25,528 nucleotides of DNA, from the NCBI GenBank assembly GCA_002507425.1, contig DAZU01000031.1, positions 1-25,528 of the forward strand. The letters run 5' to 3'. Shown in pieces: positions 17,165-24,290 of the stretch. Within the stretch, counting starts at the first letter, position 1; each line of letters starts with the position of its first letter. A model generated the notes under the pieces. The model saw only the letters and a program-made list of their open reading frames with translations. It was not told the DNA's origin and ran no database searches. The stretch is from Euryarchaeota archaeon UBA53. Lineage in GTDB: Archaea > Thermoplasmatota > Poseidoniia > Poseidoniales > Poseidoniaceae. A program made the position numbers and the translations under genes.

Positions 17165-17587
17165 ATGGTGATGTCGGGCAGCAGCACCGACAACAAAGAA
17201 GAATCACTTGATTGGTCATACCAAAACAAAGCAGGAGCACTGCTGAGAAGAGGAAACCATCCAAAGTCAAATTTCAAAAGATGCATACTAAATAATGCTG
17301 ATTTGACAGAAGGAAACTTTGTTGACTCCGATTTTTCAAGAGCATCAATGGTAGAGGCAGACCTGATGAAATCAGCATTTGACAACTGCGATTTCAGAGG
17401 AGCAGATCTACGCAAAGCTAGATTGAATATTTCGAATTTCAGAAACTGCAAATTCGATGGAGCGGACATCAGAGGAATCCGAGGAAGGTATGCAATCTGG
17501 CAGGGAAGCGATTGGTGGAATGCTAAGTTGGATGAAGATTTGGCTAAAGTTCTAGCAAAAAAGTGGGCAAAGCCCGAGGATTCTTGA
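17165..17587 (+). CDS. Pentapeptide-repeat protein
   Basis: The 140-residue protein carries about 14 tandem pentapeptide repeats from residue 36 to 106 of the A(D/N)LXX form, for example NADLTEGNF, ADLMKSAFD, CDFRGADLRKA and CKFDGADIRG. Such repeats fold into a right-handed four-sided beta helix. Known members include gyrase-protecting DNA mimics (MfpA, Qnr), but most have no assigned role, and this one is shorter than those and followed by a basic, Trp-containing tail (AIWQGSDWW, then LAKKWAKPE). No signal peptide is present. The ATG at 17165 has GAGGCGAT three bases upstream, overlapping the preceding stop; an in-frame ATG two codons later is an alternative. It is the second gene of the cluster. 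Confidence 0.85.
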   Translation: MVMSGSSTDNKEESLDWSYQNKAGALLRRGNHPKSNFKRCILNNADLTEGNFVDSDFSRASMVEADLMKSAFDNCDFRGADLRKARLNISNFRNCKFDGADIRGIRGRYAIWQGSDWWNAKLDEDLAKVLAKKWAKPEDS

Positions 17588-17612
17588 ATAACCTAGACCT
17601 TTACGAGGTCGC

Positions 17613-18020
17613 ATGGCGGTGGAATTAACACGCAGAGTAGATTTTCCAATGGTAGACATGGCAGGAATTGTGTATTACCCAAGGATATACGACTTAGCAC
17701 ATAGGTTCTTCGAAGAGTCTTGGGAGTTAATTTGCGGCATTAGTTATCCTGAAATAATGCGAGAAATGAAACTCGGTTTTCCTGTTGTAGACGTAAAGTC
17801 TACTTTCCATTCGCCGATTAAATATGGAGATAGTGTAACTGCAAAAATTTCAATCACGCATGTTGGAAATAGTTCATGTAAATGGAGTTATCAATTTTAC
17901 AACCAAGATAATCTACTGTTGTGGACTAGTGAACAAGTCACTGTATGCGTTAATTTAGAAAAAATGGATTCTGTATCAATCCCAAAGAATTTGAGGAATG
18001 GTCTGGAGGGGCATAAGTGA
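17613..18020 (+). CDS. Acyl-CoA thioesterase, 4-hydroxybenzoyl-CoA thioesterase-like (hotdog fold)
   Basis: A 135-residue hotdog protein. The opening VDFPMVDMAGIVYYPRIYDL matches the 4HBT/YbgC pattern, with Asp15 at the place of the catalytic aspartate, followed by the long central helix (AHRFFEESWELI) and the beta sheet with FHSPIKYGDSVTAKI. Such enzymes hydrolyse acyl-CoA or related thioesters; the acyl group is not evident. The closest bacterial context (ybgC with tol-pal) is absent here. The ATG at 17613 follows a GAGGTC. The stop overlaps the GTG of the next gene as GTGA, so the membrane protein downstream is translationally coupled, which hints at a lipid- or envelope-linked job. Confidence 0.85.
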   Translation: MAVELTRRVDFPMVDMAGIVYYPRIYDLAHRFFEESWELICGISYPEIMREMKLGFPVVDVKSTFHSPIKYGDSVTAKISITHVGNSSCKWSYQFYNQDNLLLWTSEQVTVCVNLEKMDSVSIPKNLRNGLEGHK

Positions 18021-18628
18021 CTGAAGACTTAATTCCTAACCCAGATGAGTTGTTTCCCACACGACCTGATAAAAAGGGACCCAAGACAATAGCAATAATC
18101 CTCATTATGGGGTCAATACTTATGATAATGGTTGGATTTGAAGACATCCAAAATTCAAATAGAGAAGATTTTAAAGATGCTAAATCACAAATTGAAAATT
18201 ATCAAAATCTAGAGGTTAATATCACGGAAGATGAGTATCAAGATTATCATGATGAAGTTAGGGAATCTGGTGCATATTCTGTAAGAGGTTACTCATTACT
18301 CGTTGGGGGAGTAATGGTTTTAATTGGAGGTGTTTTGTTGTATACTTTACGATCTTCTGGTGCTAAACTCAGTACATTGGGATCCTCCATAGGTTTGGTT
18401 GGAGGCTTTTACGGTTCTTGGATGATGTCAGACAAATCAAAGATGCTACCTGATGAGGTTGCTCAAACCTTTGAATTCCTCTCTTACATATGCGGCACAT
18501 GCATGCTGTTATGCTTTGCAATGTCGATACTACCACTAGTAAATGCATCTGCTAGACTAGCTTTGGACCAAAAAGTCGTTCTTGAAGAATATCCAAAAAC
18601 GAGCCCAATGGATGCTGAAGAAGAATAA
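18017..18628 (+). CDS. Uncharacterised four-helix membrane protein
   Basis: A 203-residue protein with four probable helices near residues 23-41, 92-111, 118-137 and 150-172. Between the first and second lies a hydrophilic, mostly acidic segment of about 50 residues rich in Asp, Glu, Asn and Gln (EDFKDAKSQIENYQN, then ITEDEYQDYHDE). Its N-terminus (IPNPDELFPTRPDKKGPK) is Pro-rich with a basic patch before the first helix, so it is probably cytoplasmic, placing the acidic segment outside. No family is recognised. It begins at a GTG overlapping the thioesterase stop, with GGAGGGG upstream. Its TAA ends 3 nt from the 3' end of the convergent tRNA-Arg gene. Confidence 0.75.
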   Translation: MTEDLIPNPDELFPTRPDKKGPKTIAIILIMGSILMIMVGFEDIQNSNREDFKDAKSQIENYQNLEVNITEDEYQDYHDEVRESGAYSVRGYSLLVGGVMVLIGGVLLYTLRSSGAKLSTLGSSIGLVGGFYGSWMMSDKSKMLPDEVAQTFEFLSYICGTCMLLCFAMSILPLVNASARLALDQKVVLEEYPKTSPMDAEEE

Positions 18629-18631
18629 AAG

Positions 18632-18705
18632 CGGCCCCACCGCGATTCGAACACGGGTTCGTGGCTCCGCAAGCCACTGTGATATCCAGGCTACACTATG
18701 GGGCC
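18632..18705 (-). tRNA. tRNA-Arg (anticodon GCG)
   Basis: The minus strand folds into a full cloverleaf. The acceptor stem GGCCCCA pairs perfectly with TGGGGCC. The D-arm is GTGTAGCCTGGATATCAC with a weak fourth pair. The anticodon stem GTGGC/GCCAC encloses the loop TTGCGGA, giving anticodon GCG for arginine CGC/CGU codons. The variable loop is 4 nt, and the T-arm CCGTG/CGCGG with loop TTCGAAT has one G-U pair. The discriminator is G, CCA is not encoded, and no intron is present. Four T residues (18630-18627) follow the 3' end. Confidence 0.95.
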
Positions 18706-18731
18706 AGTTGTATTTGGCCGTAATGCCCTCT

Positions 18732-18758
18732 CCATTTAAGCACGACGGGCTCTTTATA
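18732..18758 (-). promoter_or_regulatory. Putative TATA elements of the tRNA-Arg gene
   Basis: Upstream of the tRNA on the minus strand there are two TATA-like sequences: TTAAATGG near 18739-18732 (about 28-34 nt before the mature 5' end) and TATAAA at 18758-18753 (about 48-53 nt before it). The second overlaps the stop codon of the HAD gene. Either could position transcription; which one is used cannot be told from sequence. Confidence 0.35.
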
Positions 18759-19416
18759 CACGCCACTCAAATTGAAGCCAATCGTTCTTTTCTGCCATCG
18801 ATTTTAGACGACGTCCCGGATTTACTGCAACTGGATTTCCTGTAACCGACATGAAAAATGAATCAGCATGTGTATTTCCATATCCCCAGCAATTGCCCAG
18901 ATCATGTCCAACACTAGCTGCATCGGCCTTGACTACAGGGACCTTTCCTTTCCTTCTAGGAACACTCCATCCCTTTTCCGACCCTGTCATAATACCATTC
19001 ATATTCTCCGGCCCACAACCATATACTGTATCTATCCCAAGATAATCAGCCATTGCTTGTGCCATAGGCATTATTGTTGCCGTTATAAGCACTAAACGAT
19101 GACCTTGCTTCTTGTGCCACTGAAGTCTATCCGCTGCTTCAGATGGTATCCGTTGAGATAGTTTATTCTCAACCAGTTCCTTTGATAATTTTTGTAATAC
19201 GTCCCAGCTGCATAAGCAAAAATGTCCTCGATTTCTTGCAGAATCATAGATAGAGCGACCCCTGAAAATATTTCCCAAAAAGCCAGCAGTCCACATGGTT
19301 AATCCTAATGGAATTCTCCATGGTCTTCGCTTCGAGAGTAATGCAGTGAGGCTTTTTTCGCTTGATGCGTCCAAAAGTGTCCCATCGAGATCAAAGTATG
19401 CTGTGACCCCGCTCAT
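18754..19416 (-). CDS. HAD-superfamily (subfamily IB) phosphatase, SerB/CicA-like
   Basis: A 220-residue haloacid dehalogenase phosphatase. Motif I FDLDGTLLD gives nucleophile Asp9 and acid/base Asp11. A helical cap follows (residues 20-95). Motif II LVLITAT puts Thr112 in place, motif III is the lysine in RKGKVPVVKAD (Lys158 most likely), and motif IV YGNTHADSF supplies Asp185. Motif IV usually reads GDSxxD; here it is GYGNTHAD, as in several IB proteins of unknown substrate. The late NPGRRLKSMAEKNDW is typical of subfamily IB. Phosphoserine is possible but not specific; a lipid or sugar phosphate cannot be excluded. It lies 38 nt downstream of the 19455-19724 gene and ends 48 nt before tRNA-Arg. 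Confidence 0.85.
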   Translation of the reverse strand: MSGVTAYFDLDGTLLDASSEKSLTALLSKRRPWRIPLGLTMWTAGFLGNIFRGRSIYDSARNRGHFCLCSWDVLQKLSKELVENKLSQRIPSEAADRLQWHKKQGHRLVLITATIMPMAQAMADYLGIDTVYGCGPENMNGIMTGSEKGWSVPRRKGKVPVVKADAASVGHDLGNCWGYGNTHADSFFMSVTGNPVAVNPGRRLKSMAEKNDWLQFEWRV

Positions 19417-19454
19417 AACCCAACGGCTGCGAATGTCTATCTTCAGACTGTCGC

Positions 19455-19724
19455 TTAATTCTCTTCATCTGGGCCGTATACTCTGCGACCTGCAATATGA
19501 TCCTGCCACCATACTAAGTGAGTGTTGAGGTGTCTTGGTATGAAAAATCCTATTTTTCTAGGAGTAAGTCCGTGGTTTCTTAGTTTCTTATCGTGCGAAA
19601 GATGTGCAACAATTGACTGTGCACTGCACCCAGGATTTGCAAAAACAAATCTCTTGACCTCTTCTTTGAGTTTATGTAATCTAGCTAACTTTTGTGTTCC
19701 TTTGCCGCTTGTTGGAGGTGACAT
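19455..19724 (-). CDS. Small basic protein, possible helix-turn-helix
   Basis: An 89-residue basic protein without a recognised family. Residues 14-45 form helices (LARLHKLKEEVKRFVFANPG, then AQSIVAHLSHDKKLRN), followed by LTPRKIGFFIPRHLNTHLVWW. This resembles a winged or simple helix-turn-helix in which a GCSAQSIVAHL helix precedes a recognition-type helix. DNA or RNA binding is plausible but unproven. An ATG is preceded by a GGGGGAT about nine bases upstream, which favours the start at 19724; a longer frame to 19787 runs through likely promoter sequence and is less likely. The HAD phosphatase follows on the same strand after 38 nt. Confidence 0.65.
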   Translation of the reverse strand: MSPPTSGKGTQKLARLHKLKEEVKRFVFANPGCSAQSIVAHLSHDKKLRNHGLTPRKIGFFIPRHLNTHLVWWQDHIAGRRVYGPDEEN

Positions 19725-19832
19725 GTCACTAACATCCCCCTCAACCCATATCAAAGAGTAGGTTAAAACCCCAAAACCCCCACACAATGGGAGGAGTTTT
19801 CAATAAGCGTCCACTGGGCCTAAACGATCATC
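19725..19832. promoter_or_regulatory. Divergent promoter region
   Basis: The 108-nt gap serves two divergent small genes. On the minus strand GGTTTTAACC (complement of 19771-19780) is TATA-like and sits about 47 nt before the ATG at 19724. On the plus strand TTTTCAATAAG (19797-19807) ends about 25 nt before the ATG at 19833, a distance that fits a leaderless transcript. A GGGAGGAG at 19790-19797 is too far from the plus-strand ATG to act as its ribosome site. Confidence 0.35.
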
Positions 19833-20186
19833 ATGGTAGATTCCATCGGTATCAAGCGTGTTGGCATTCGCGATTACCTATCAATTGACCTAGAGGTTTG
19901 GATGAATGATCCCGATGATATGGATTTCAAACCAAGAACCAAGATTGAGGGGAACACATTCTCAGTTTTATCAGGATCGTCGGGGGAAATAATGGCTAGT
20001 ATAGAACTTGATGACGAACAGATGGAAGCGGCCGAGAGAGATCGGTTAGTTGAATTAAGAATCAAGTTTGGAGTTCACGGAATGCATGGAAGGTTATTCC
20101 ATATCCATCCAATTATTGCAGATGGGAAGGCAAAGAAACTGGCAAATTCAAATTGGAAGACTGTTCAACCAATACAATTTGATTAA
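19833..20186 (+). CDS. Uncharacterised small protein
   Basis: A 117-residue protein with no family I recognise, no signal peptide and no membrane helix. It appears to be mostly beta strands (YLSIDLEVWMND, GNTFSVLSGSSGEIMASIEL, LVELRIKFGVHG) with one short acidic helix (DDEQMEAAERDRL), and a cluster of histidines (VHGMHGRLFHIHP) that could bind metal. The start is the ATG at 19833, with a TATA-like element about 25 nt upstream and no ribosome site, so the message may be leaderless. Its end overlaps the convergent PKD lipoprotein gene by 4 nt. It appears to be a single-gene unit. Confidence 0.65.
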   Translation: MVDSIGIKRVGIRDYLSIDLEVWMNDPDDMDFKPRTKIEGNTFSVLSGSSGEIMASIELDDEQMEAAERDRLVELRIKFGVHGMHGRLFHIHPIIADGKAKKLANSNWKTVQPIQFD

Positions 20187-21349
20187 GCCTCATACGCTAC
20201 TTCTGTCAAAACTGGCCTTAATACTGTTATTACAATCTCCAAAGTCCAATCGTTTCCAGAGTCTGGATCCGGTGCTCCGGGAATGAATGAATCTGGATCC
20301 GCATTTTGTGCAACAATAGACCATATCCATTCGCCCTGACCAAATCTAGCTCCCGGCTCATTAAGCAAACTGCTGAGCAATTCTTCTTCGCTATCAGCAT
20401 CAAATACGCCATCTGGGCCAGGTGGATTCAAATTAGTGGCATTCAATTCAGCGGTTGTAGATTCATTTCTAGTTATATTGCCAGGTTGCGTATCAGAACT
20501 TCGTCTATGACTATCATCGATAATGTTCAAAGATAATGTAAAGTTATCAGGGGGCATGAATAAATCTTGATCCAATTGTAATTGTGCATCATATCCGGTT
20601 ATTCTTACTCCCATTCCCGGTGTCATGTTCTCGCTCCACGTTTCGCCTTGTTCGAGGTATTCATCATAATCCCACTTCAGCGTGTCCTGCACCCAAGACA
20701 CCTTATATCGCCTTGGTTGAATCTCAATTGTGAACTGCTCGCTTACTATTCCACCTTCGCCGTCATCGACAGTAAGAGAACCCAGAATCGAGCCACTGGA
20801 CTCAGTTGGAATGTACACTCTTGCGTCAACCGAATCGACATCGTTTCTAGTGTCGCCATCTCCATCTGAATCCTCCATAAAATTGAGGTCCCAAGCAAAC
20901 TTTAGTGGCCCATTCTCTGGATCATAAGTGTTACTTGCGTCGAGTAGAACGATGTCTCCGCTTCTTACAACTTCTGGCATTGATATGTTAATTTGGGGAG
21001 CACCGTTTACTTTGATGAGTATACTTGTAGAGTCACTACCGCCTTGATCGTTTGTAACAGTTAATTTAACCGTAAACCGACCTGATTGCATAAATTGATG
21101 TGATGTAAAACCAGCAATCGTTGTGGTTGTTGTCCCATCTCCAAAGTCCCATTCAAAGCCAGTTATTACGCCCTCAATGGCATCAGAATCAAGTGCGTCG
21201 AATGTAACTCCCTCTCCTTGCTGAATCTCGGTAGGTGATGCGGTTAGGGATGCTCGGGGGTCAACTGTTTCCTCCAAAACCCCAGTGCATCCTGCTAGTA
21301 ATTGAGTAAGTAACAATGTTACAAAAATGAGTGCCCAGTTTGCTCTCAT
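20183..21349 (-). CDS. PKD-domain surface lipoprotein
   Basis: The 388-residue protein opens with a lipoprotein signal (MRANWALIFVTLLLTQ then lipobox LAGC, Cys21), so the mature protein is probably lipid-anchored outside the membrane. A PKD domain spans about 35-115 with the diagnostic FEWDFGDGTT and the FTVKLTVTND strand. A second PKD-like unit (about 118-212) has LLDASNTYDPENG, LKFAWDLN and an inserted acidic loop DSDGDGDTRND that may bind calcium. The last 170 residues are a beta-rich region I cannot assign. PKD domains usually mediate surface protein-protein or carbohydrate contacts. The gene lies 58 nt downstream of the small acidic gene and has its own TATA-like element. Its end overlaps the convergent gene by 4 nt. 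Confidence 0.85.
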   Translation of the reverse strand: MRANWALIFVTLLLTQLLAGCTGVLEETVDPRASLTASPTEIQQGEGVTFDALDSDAIEGVITGFEWDFGDGTTTTTIAGFTSHQFMQSGRFTVKLTVTNDQGGSDSTSILIKVNGAPQINISMPEVVRSGDIVLLDASNTYDPENGPLKFAWDLNFMEDSDGDGDTRNDVDSVDARVYIPTESSGSILGSLTVDDGEGGIVSEQFTIEIQPRRYKVSWVQDTLKWDYDEYLEQGETWSENMTPGMGVRITGYDAQLQLDQDLFMPPDNFTLSLNIIDDSHRRSSDTQPGNITRNESTTAELNATNLNPPGPDGVFDADSEEELLSSLLNEPGARFGQGEWIWSIVAQNADPDSFIPGAPDPDSGNDWTLEIVITVLRPVLTEVAYEA

Positions 21350-21407
21350 AACAATCCACTACAAAGCAATTTGCGGGTATGTTGCATATAATAGTTGGTT
21401 ATTTTCC
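21350..21407 (-). promoter_or_regulatory. Putative promoter of the PKD lipoprotein
   Basis: The minus strand carries ATTATATGC (complement of 21384-21392) 35 nt before the lipoprotein ATG. The same nine bases sit 41 nt before the mcm start, which suggests a shared strong TATA element. No Shine-Dalgarno sequence is evident at the lipoprotein start. Confidence 0.4.
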
Positions 21408-21743
21408 TCATTCAAATATTACTTCCTCGGGTAAGTCGCCAATTATCCGTGCATCTTCTAAAACATCTTCATAATCTTTATTTTCAACAGTATTTAGATC
21501 ATAATTAGAATGCAGTGATTCATCCATCAATGAATCTAAATCGACTTCACCCGTATCATACTCTGGAACGGCATCGATAATAATCTCCACCTCGGGATCT
21601 GTTTCTTCACCGAGAATTACAGATAGAGCCTCGTCTACTAGTTTCTCTTTGTCCAGCTCCGGGAGTTCACTGGGTTGTGAAGGTTGAGTTGCATCTTTTG
21701 GCTCGCTCGTAGGCTTCTTTTTGAACCAGTCTTTAATGCCCAT
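21408..21743 (-). CDS. Small acidic protein with amphipathic basic N-terminus
   Basis: A 111-residue protein of no recognised family. The N-terminus MGIKDWFKKK has the look of a short amphipathic, membrane-touching helix, followed by a Ser/Pro/Gln linker and a strongly acidic remainder (about residues 30-111) rich in Asp and Glu and largely low-complexity. No signal peptide or transmembrane helix is visible, so it is probably cytoplasmic, perhaps bound at the inner membrane face. The ATG at 21743 is preferred to the TTG at 21761. No ribosome site is seen. It precedes the PKD lipoprotein gene on the same strand and diverges from the exonuclease gene. Confidence 0.65.
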   Translation of the reverse strand: MGIKDWFKKKPTSEPKDATQPSQPSELPELDKEKLVDEALSVILGEETDPEVEIIIDAVPEYDTGEVDLDSLMDESLHSNYDLNTVENKDYEDVLEDARIIGDLPEEVIFE

Positions 21744-21818
21744 TGAAGACAGAATTCTCAATCACATCAATAGCGATTACGTAGTGATGTTCATTTGCAT
21801 GTGCACACTGGGGCGTTC

Positions 21819-22643
21819 ATGGTCGATGTGTTATCTGGGCATCAGGTGATTGCTTTTGACTTAGAAACTACTGGAATTTCTACAAGAAATGACAAGATTG
21901 TCCAGGTCGCACTGATAGGCGCTGCTGCTGATGGCACATCGATTAACTATGACGTTGTAATAAATCCACAAAGGCCTATTCCTTCCGGAGCATCAAAAGT
22001 GCATGGGATATACGATTCTGATGTAAAAGGAAAGCCGATTTTCAAACACCTAGCTGAAGAACTGTTTGAGTTGATGGACGGTTCAGTAATTGTTGGCCAT
22101 AATGCAAGGAGATTTGACATGCCGCTACTAGAAAATGAGTTCTTCCGCTGCGGGCTTATACCGCCAAAGCCTCTAGTAGTTCTAGACACCTTAGAGGCTG
22201 TTAGAAGGCTTAGAATTCCAAGACCTCACAACTTAGGAGCACAATGTGCTATGCATGGCATTGACTTGTCAAATGCCCACGATGCTGCCGCTGATGCTGC
22301 GGCAAGCTTGCTACTTCTATGGAAGGTAATGCGAGATCACCCCTCTAGTTTTAGAAGAAGTTTACCCGATATAGAATATTGGTTGATAAATGGAGAGGCA
22401 AGAAAGGATGAGTCCCAACTCGGCCGGGCGCTATCAGATTTACAGTCTTTGGATGAAAAAGGGAGAATAAAGCTCGACCAAGGGACAATTATCATCGCAT
22501 TTGGCAGACACAGGGGTAAAGACCTCAAGACAATATTCAATGAGGACCCCCGTTATGTTGACTGGTTGTTATCGCCAAATGGTGTTGAAGATTCTAATGC
22601 TAGAGAGAAAATGCGAGCGTTCATTTCAGAATTCCGAATTTGA
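21819..22643 (+). CDS. DEDDh 3'-5' exonuclease (DnaQ-like) with ExoX-like C-terminal domain
   Basis: A 274-residue nuclease. The DnaQ-type domain (about 8-170) shows ExoI IAFDLETTG (Asp14, Glu16), VHGI, ExoII VGHNARRFDMPLL (Asp100) and ExoIII HDAAADA (His154, Asp159), so all DEDDh residues for two-metal catalysis are present. Residues 218-270 carry IIIAFGRHRGKDLKTI and DPRYVDWLLS, matching the small domain at the C-terminus of exonuclease X and related proteins, thought to help bind nucleic acid. A role in DNA proofreading, repair or RNA trimming is likely; substrate choice is open. The ATG at 21819 follows a TGGGG; upstream TTG and GTG codons are weaker candidates. It is a single-gene plus-strand unit, divergent from the acidic protein gene. 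Confidence 0.9.
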   Translation: MVDVLSGHQVIAFDLETTGISTRNDKIVQVALIGAAADGTSINYDVVINPQRPIPSGASKVHGIYDSDVKGKPIFKHLAEELFELMDGSVIVGHNARRFDMPLLENEFFRCGLIPPKPLVVLDTLEAVRRLRIPRPHNLGAQCAMHGIDLSNAHDAAADAAASLLLLWKVMRDHPSSFRRSLPDIEYWLINGEARKDESQLGRALSDLQSLDEKGRIKLDQGTIIIAFGRHRGKDLKTIFNEDPRYVDWLLSPNGVEDSNAREKMRAFISEFRI

Positions 22644-22649
22644 TCTGAA

Positions 22650-22810
22650 TCAAAACTCACCACCGCCGCTATCCCCGCCATCGGAGGCTTCATGATACCC
22701 CAAATCTAGCGATAGGTTTGCAGAATGTTTGATTTCTTCTTTTTTCCTGAAAAATCTAGGCCAGTTCTTGTGTTCCCAAGTGAGGGGGCCTTCTGATAAA
22801 TCGAATACAT
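22650..22810 (-). pseudogene. Possible small 53-residue protein gene with a one-base frameshift near its start
   Basis: The gap between the exonuclease and the membrane protein contains a minus-strand reading frame (stop TGA at 22650-22652) that encodes a protein-like sequence: DLSEGPLTWEHKNWP, then FFRKKEEIKHSANLSLDLG and a Gly/Asp-rich end. In that frame there is no ATG, GTG or TTG before the upstream TGA at 22815-22817. An ATG at 22810 lies in another frame. Adding one T to the TT that follows ATGTA would join them as MYFDLSEG and so on. The gene is therefore either real with a sequencing error, broken, or not a gene. The composition (Trp, Lys/Glu-rich helix) favours a coding origin. Confidence 0.4.
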
Positions 22811-22832
22811 AGAATCAACGCGAAGCGTAAAC

Positions 22833-24224
22833 TTATTCTTCCTCGTTTTCAAGATTGGAATTGTAATAGGATTCTATGTATTCGATTCTTTCATCATCCA
22901 AGCCTAGAGTCTTAGCCTGTAACCTCAAGAATTTACGCTCTTCTTCAGTGATTATTCTGTCTTCCATAGCTATTTCATATGCCTCAATGTAAGACAATTC
23001 TGCTTTGGTAAATGTTTCAGGCATTAAAATAGTTGAGAAATTATTAATCGCAGTAAAAATCGGTTTCCTGAGAAGGATTAATGGAAAACCTACAATTATT
23101 CCACCAATCAATCCTCCTCCTCCAAGAATATCCTCCATCATCTCTGAAGCTAAAAGAAGAGTAAAACCTCCTAAGGTTGCGAATATTGCCGTACTGAATG
23201 TTTTTCGCAACGTTTCATCAATCCCCAGGATTTCATTTTTCAGTATACCGTATGTGAACATAAAACCTTCCAGCATACCAGTAAAAAGAACACTGAACAA
23301 AAACCCATAGAGAATTAACACATAAATTGTTAGAGCATTGCTACCATAATCTTCCTTAACGGTTGCTACATCAGCGAGGTTCCAATCTCCGAATATTATT
23401 ACCATAGCAACTATTCCAAACACCATCGCTCCTTTGATAATGGCTTTTCCCGCAAATCCAATGAAAAGAGAACGTGCCTCGATTGCTTGGTCCTCTTTGT
23501 CGGGGTCCTGAGCTAATGATTTCCACGATTTACGCATAAAAACCATGGCGATAATCGCAGAAAATACGGGTAAAATCAGTAGTAGTTGTCCAACGGTAGA
23601 ATTTCCAGGAACCATGTAAACATAGGGAGTATAATCAGCACAAACGCCGACAAGTTCCGGAGAACCTTTTGAACTGAGAATTTCAGCGGGTTGCGTTACC
23701 GTTCCATCTGCACAATAAACGTGGTATGATCCCCCAATAACATCTACAGTTCCGCCTGGAGAAAGAAGTATCAATGAAGTAAACATCACAGTTGCTATCA
23801 AAGGTATAGCCCACCAAATATTGTTTTTTATAGCTGGTTTTGTCATGAATTCCAGTCCTTTTATGGGGTAAAATGAAACCATGGAAACATACATCATGAT
23901 GCATGTCAATCCGCAAATATACCAACCTATACGAAACAATTGCATGAATTCGAGAAACTCTGGACTTCCTTGGAAAGGATAAATATTGTACCAAGTAACC
24001 ATAACTCTGTATGATTCGGCCACCAAAAGCACGAACATGAAACGGTTCTCCGGTCTTTTCGGTCTTGCACGAATTGTTAAAGACGCTAGAGCCAAGAGTA
24101 CTAGACAAGTGATGAGAGAAAGTGCAGCGTGAATTATACTAAGTCCAACGGTTTCTCCTTTTATTAAATCTATTTCTCCAATATGTCTAATGTAGTAGTC
24201 AACTATGTCACCTACATGAGTCAT
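22833..24224 (-). CDS. Uncharacterised multi-pass membrane protein with TerB-like cytoplasmic tail
   Basis: A 463-residue protein with about eight or nine transmembrane helices between residues 25 and 385, including AALSLITCLVLLALASLTI near the N-terminus. One extracytoplasmic loop has a pair of cysteines (SYHVYCADG and VGVCADYTP) that could form a disulfide. The tail from about 407 is a soluble helical unit with ELSYIEAYEIAMEDRIITEE then LRLQAKTLGLDDERI. This reads like the TerB/EF-hand-like helical tail found on other proteins, with acidic residues that could bind a metal. No transporter or kinase motif is recognised; a sensory or channel role is only a guess. It appears leaderless, with TATA-like TATTTAA about 30 nt before the ATG. 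Confidence 0.7.
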   Translation of the reverse strand: MTHVGDIVDYYIRHIGEIDLIKGETVGLSIIHAALSLITCLVLLALASLTIRARPKRPENRFMFVLLVAESYRVMVTWYNIYPFQGSPEFLEFMQLFRIGWYICGLTCIMMYVSMVSFYPIKGLEFMTKPAIKNNIWWAIPLIATVMFTSLILLSPGGTVDVIGGSYHVYCADGTVTQPAEILSSKGSPELVGVCADYTPYVYMVPGNSTVGQLLLILPVFSAIIAMVFMRKSWKSLAQDPDKEDQAIEARSLFIGFAGKAIIKGAMVFGIVAMVIIFGDWNLADVATVKEDYGSNALTIYVLILYGFLFSVLFTGMLEGFMFTYGILKNEILGIDETLRKTFSTAIFATLGGFTLLLASEMMEDILGGGGLIGGIIVGFPLILLRKPIFTAINNFSTILMPETFTKAELSYIEAYEIAMEDRIITEEERKFLRLQAKTLGLDDERIEYIESYYNSNLENEEE

Positions 24225-24290
24225 GTTGGTGGGAAATTTTTATGTTAAATAGTTATTATGCTACTCTTCAAATAAAAATAAATCTCTTAA

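Noticed and set aside
22706..22810. 34-codon frame starting MYSIYQKAP on the minus strand
   Set aside because: It is short, of unlikely composition, and the overlapping frame described at 22650-22810 looks more protein-like.
23683..24108. 141-codon minus-strand frame inside the membrane protein gene
   Set aside because: It is in another frame of the same strand within a gene of clear membrane-protein character. Its composition is irregular and it has no start signal.
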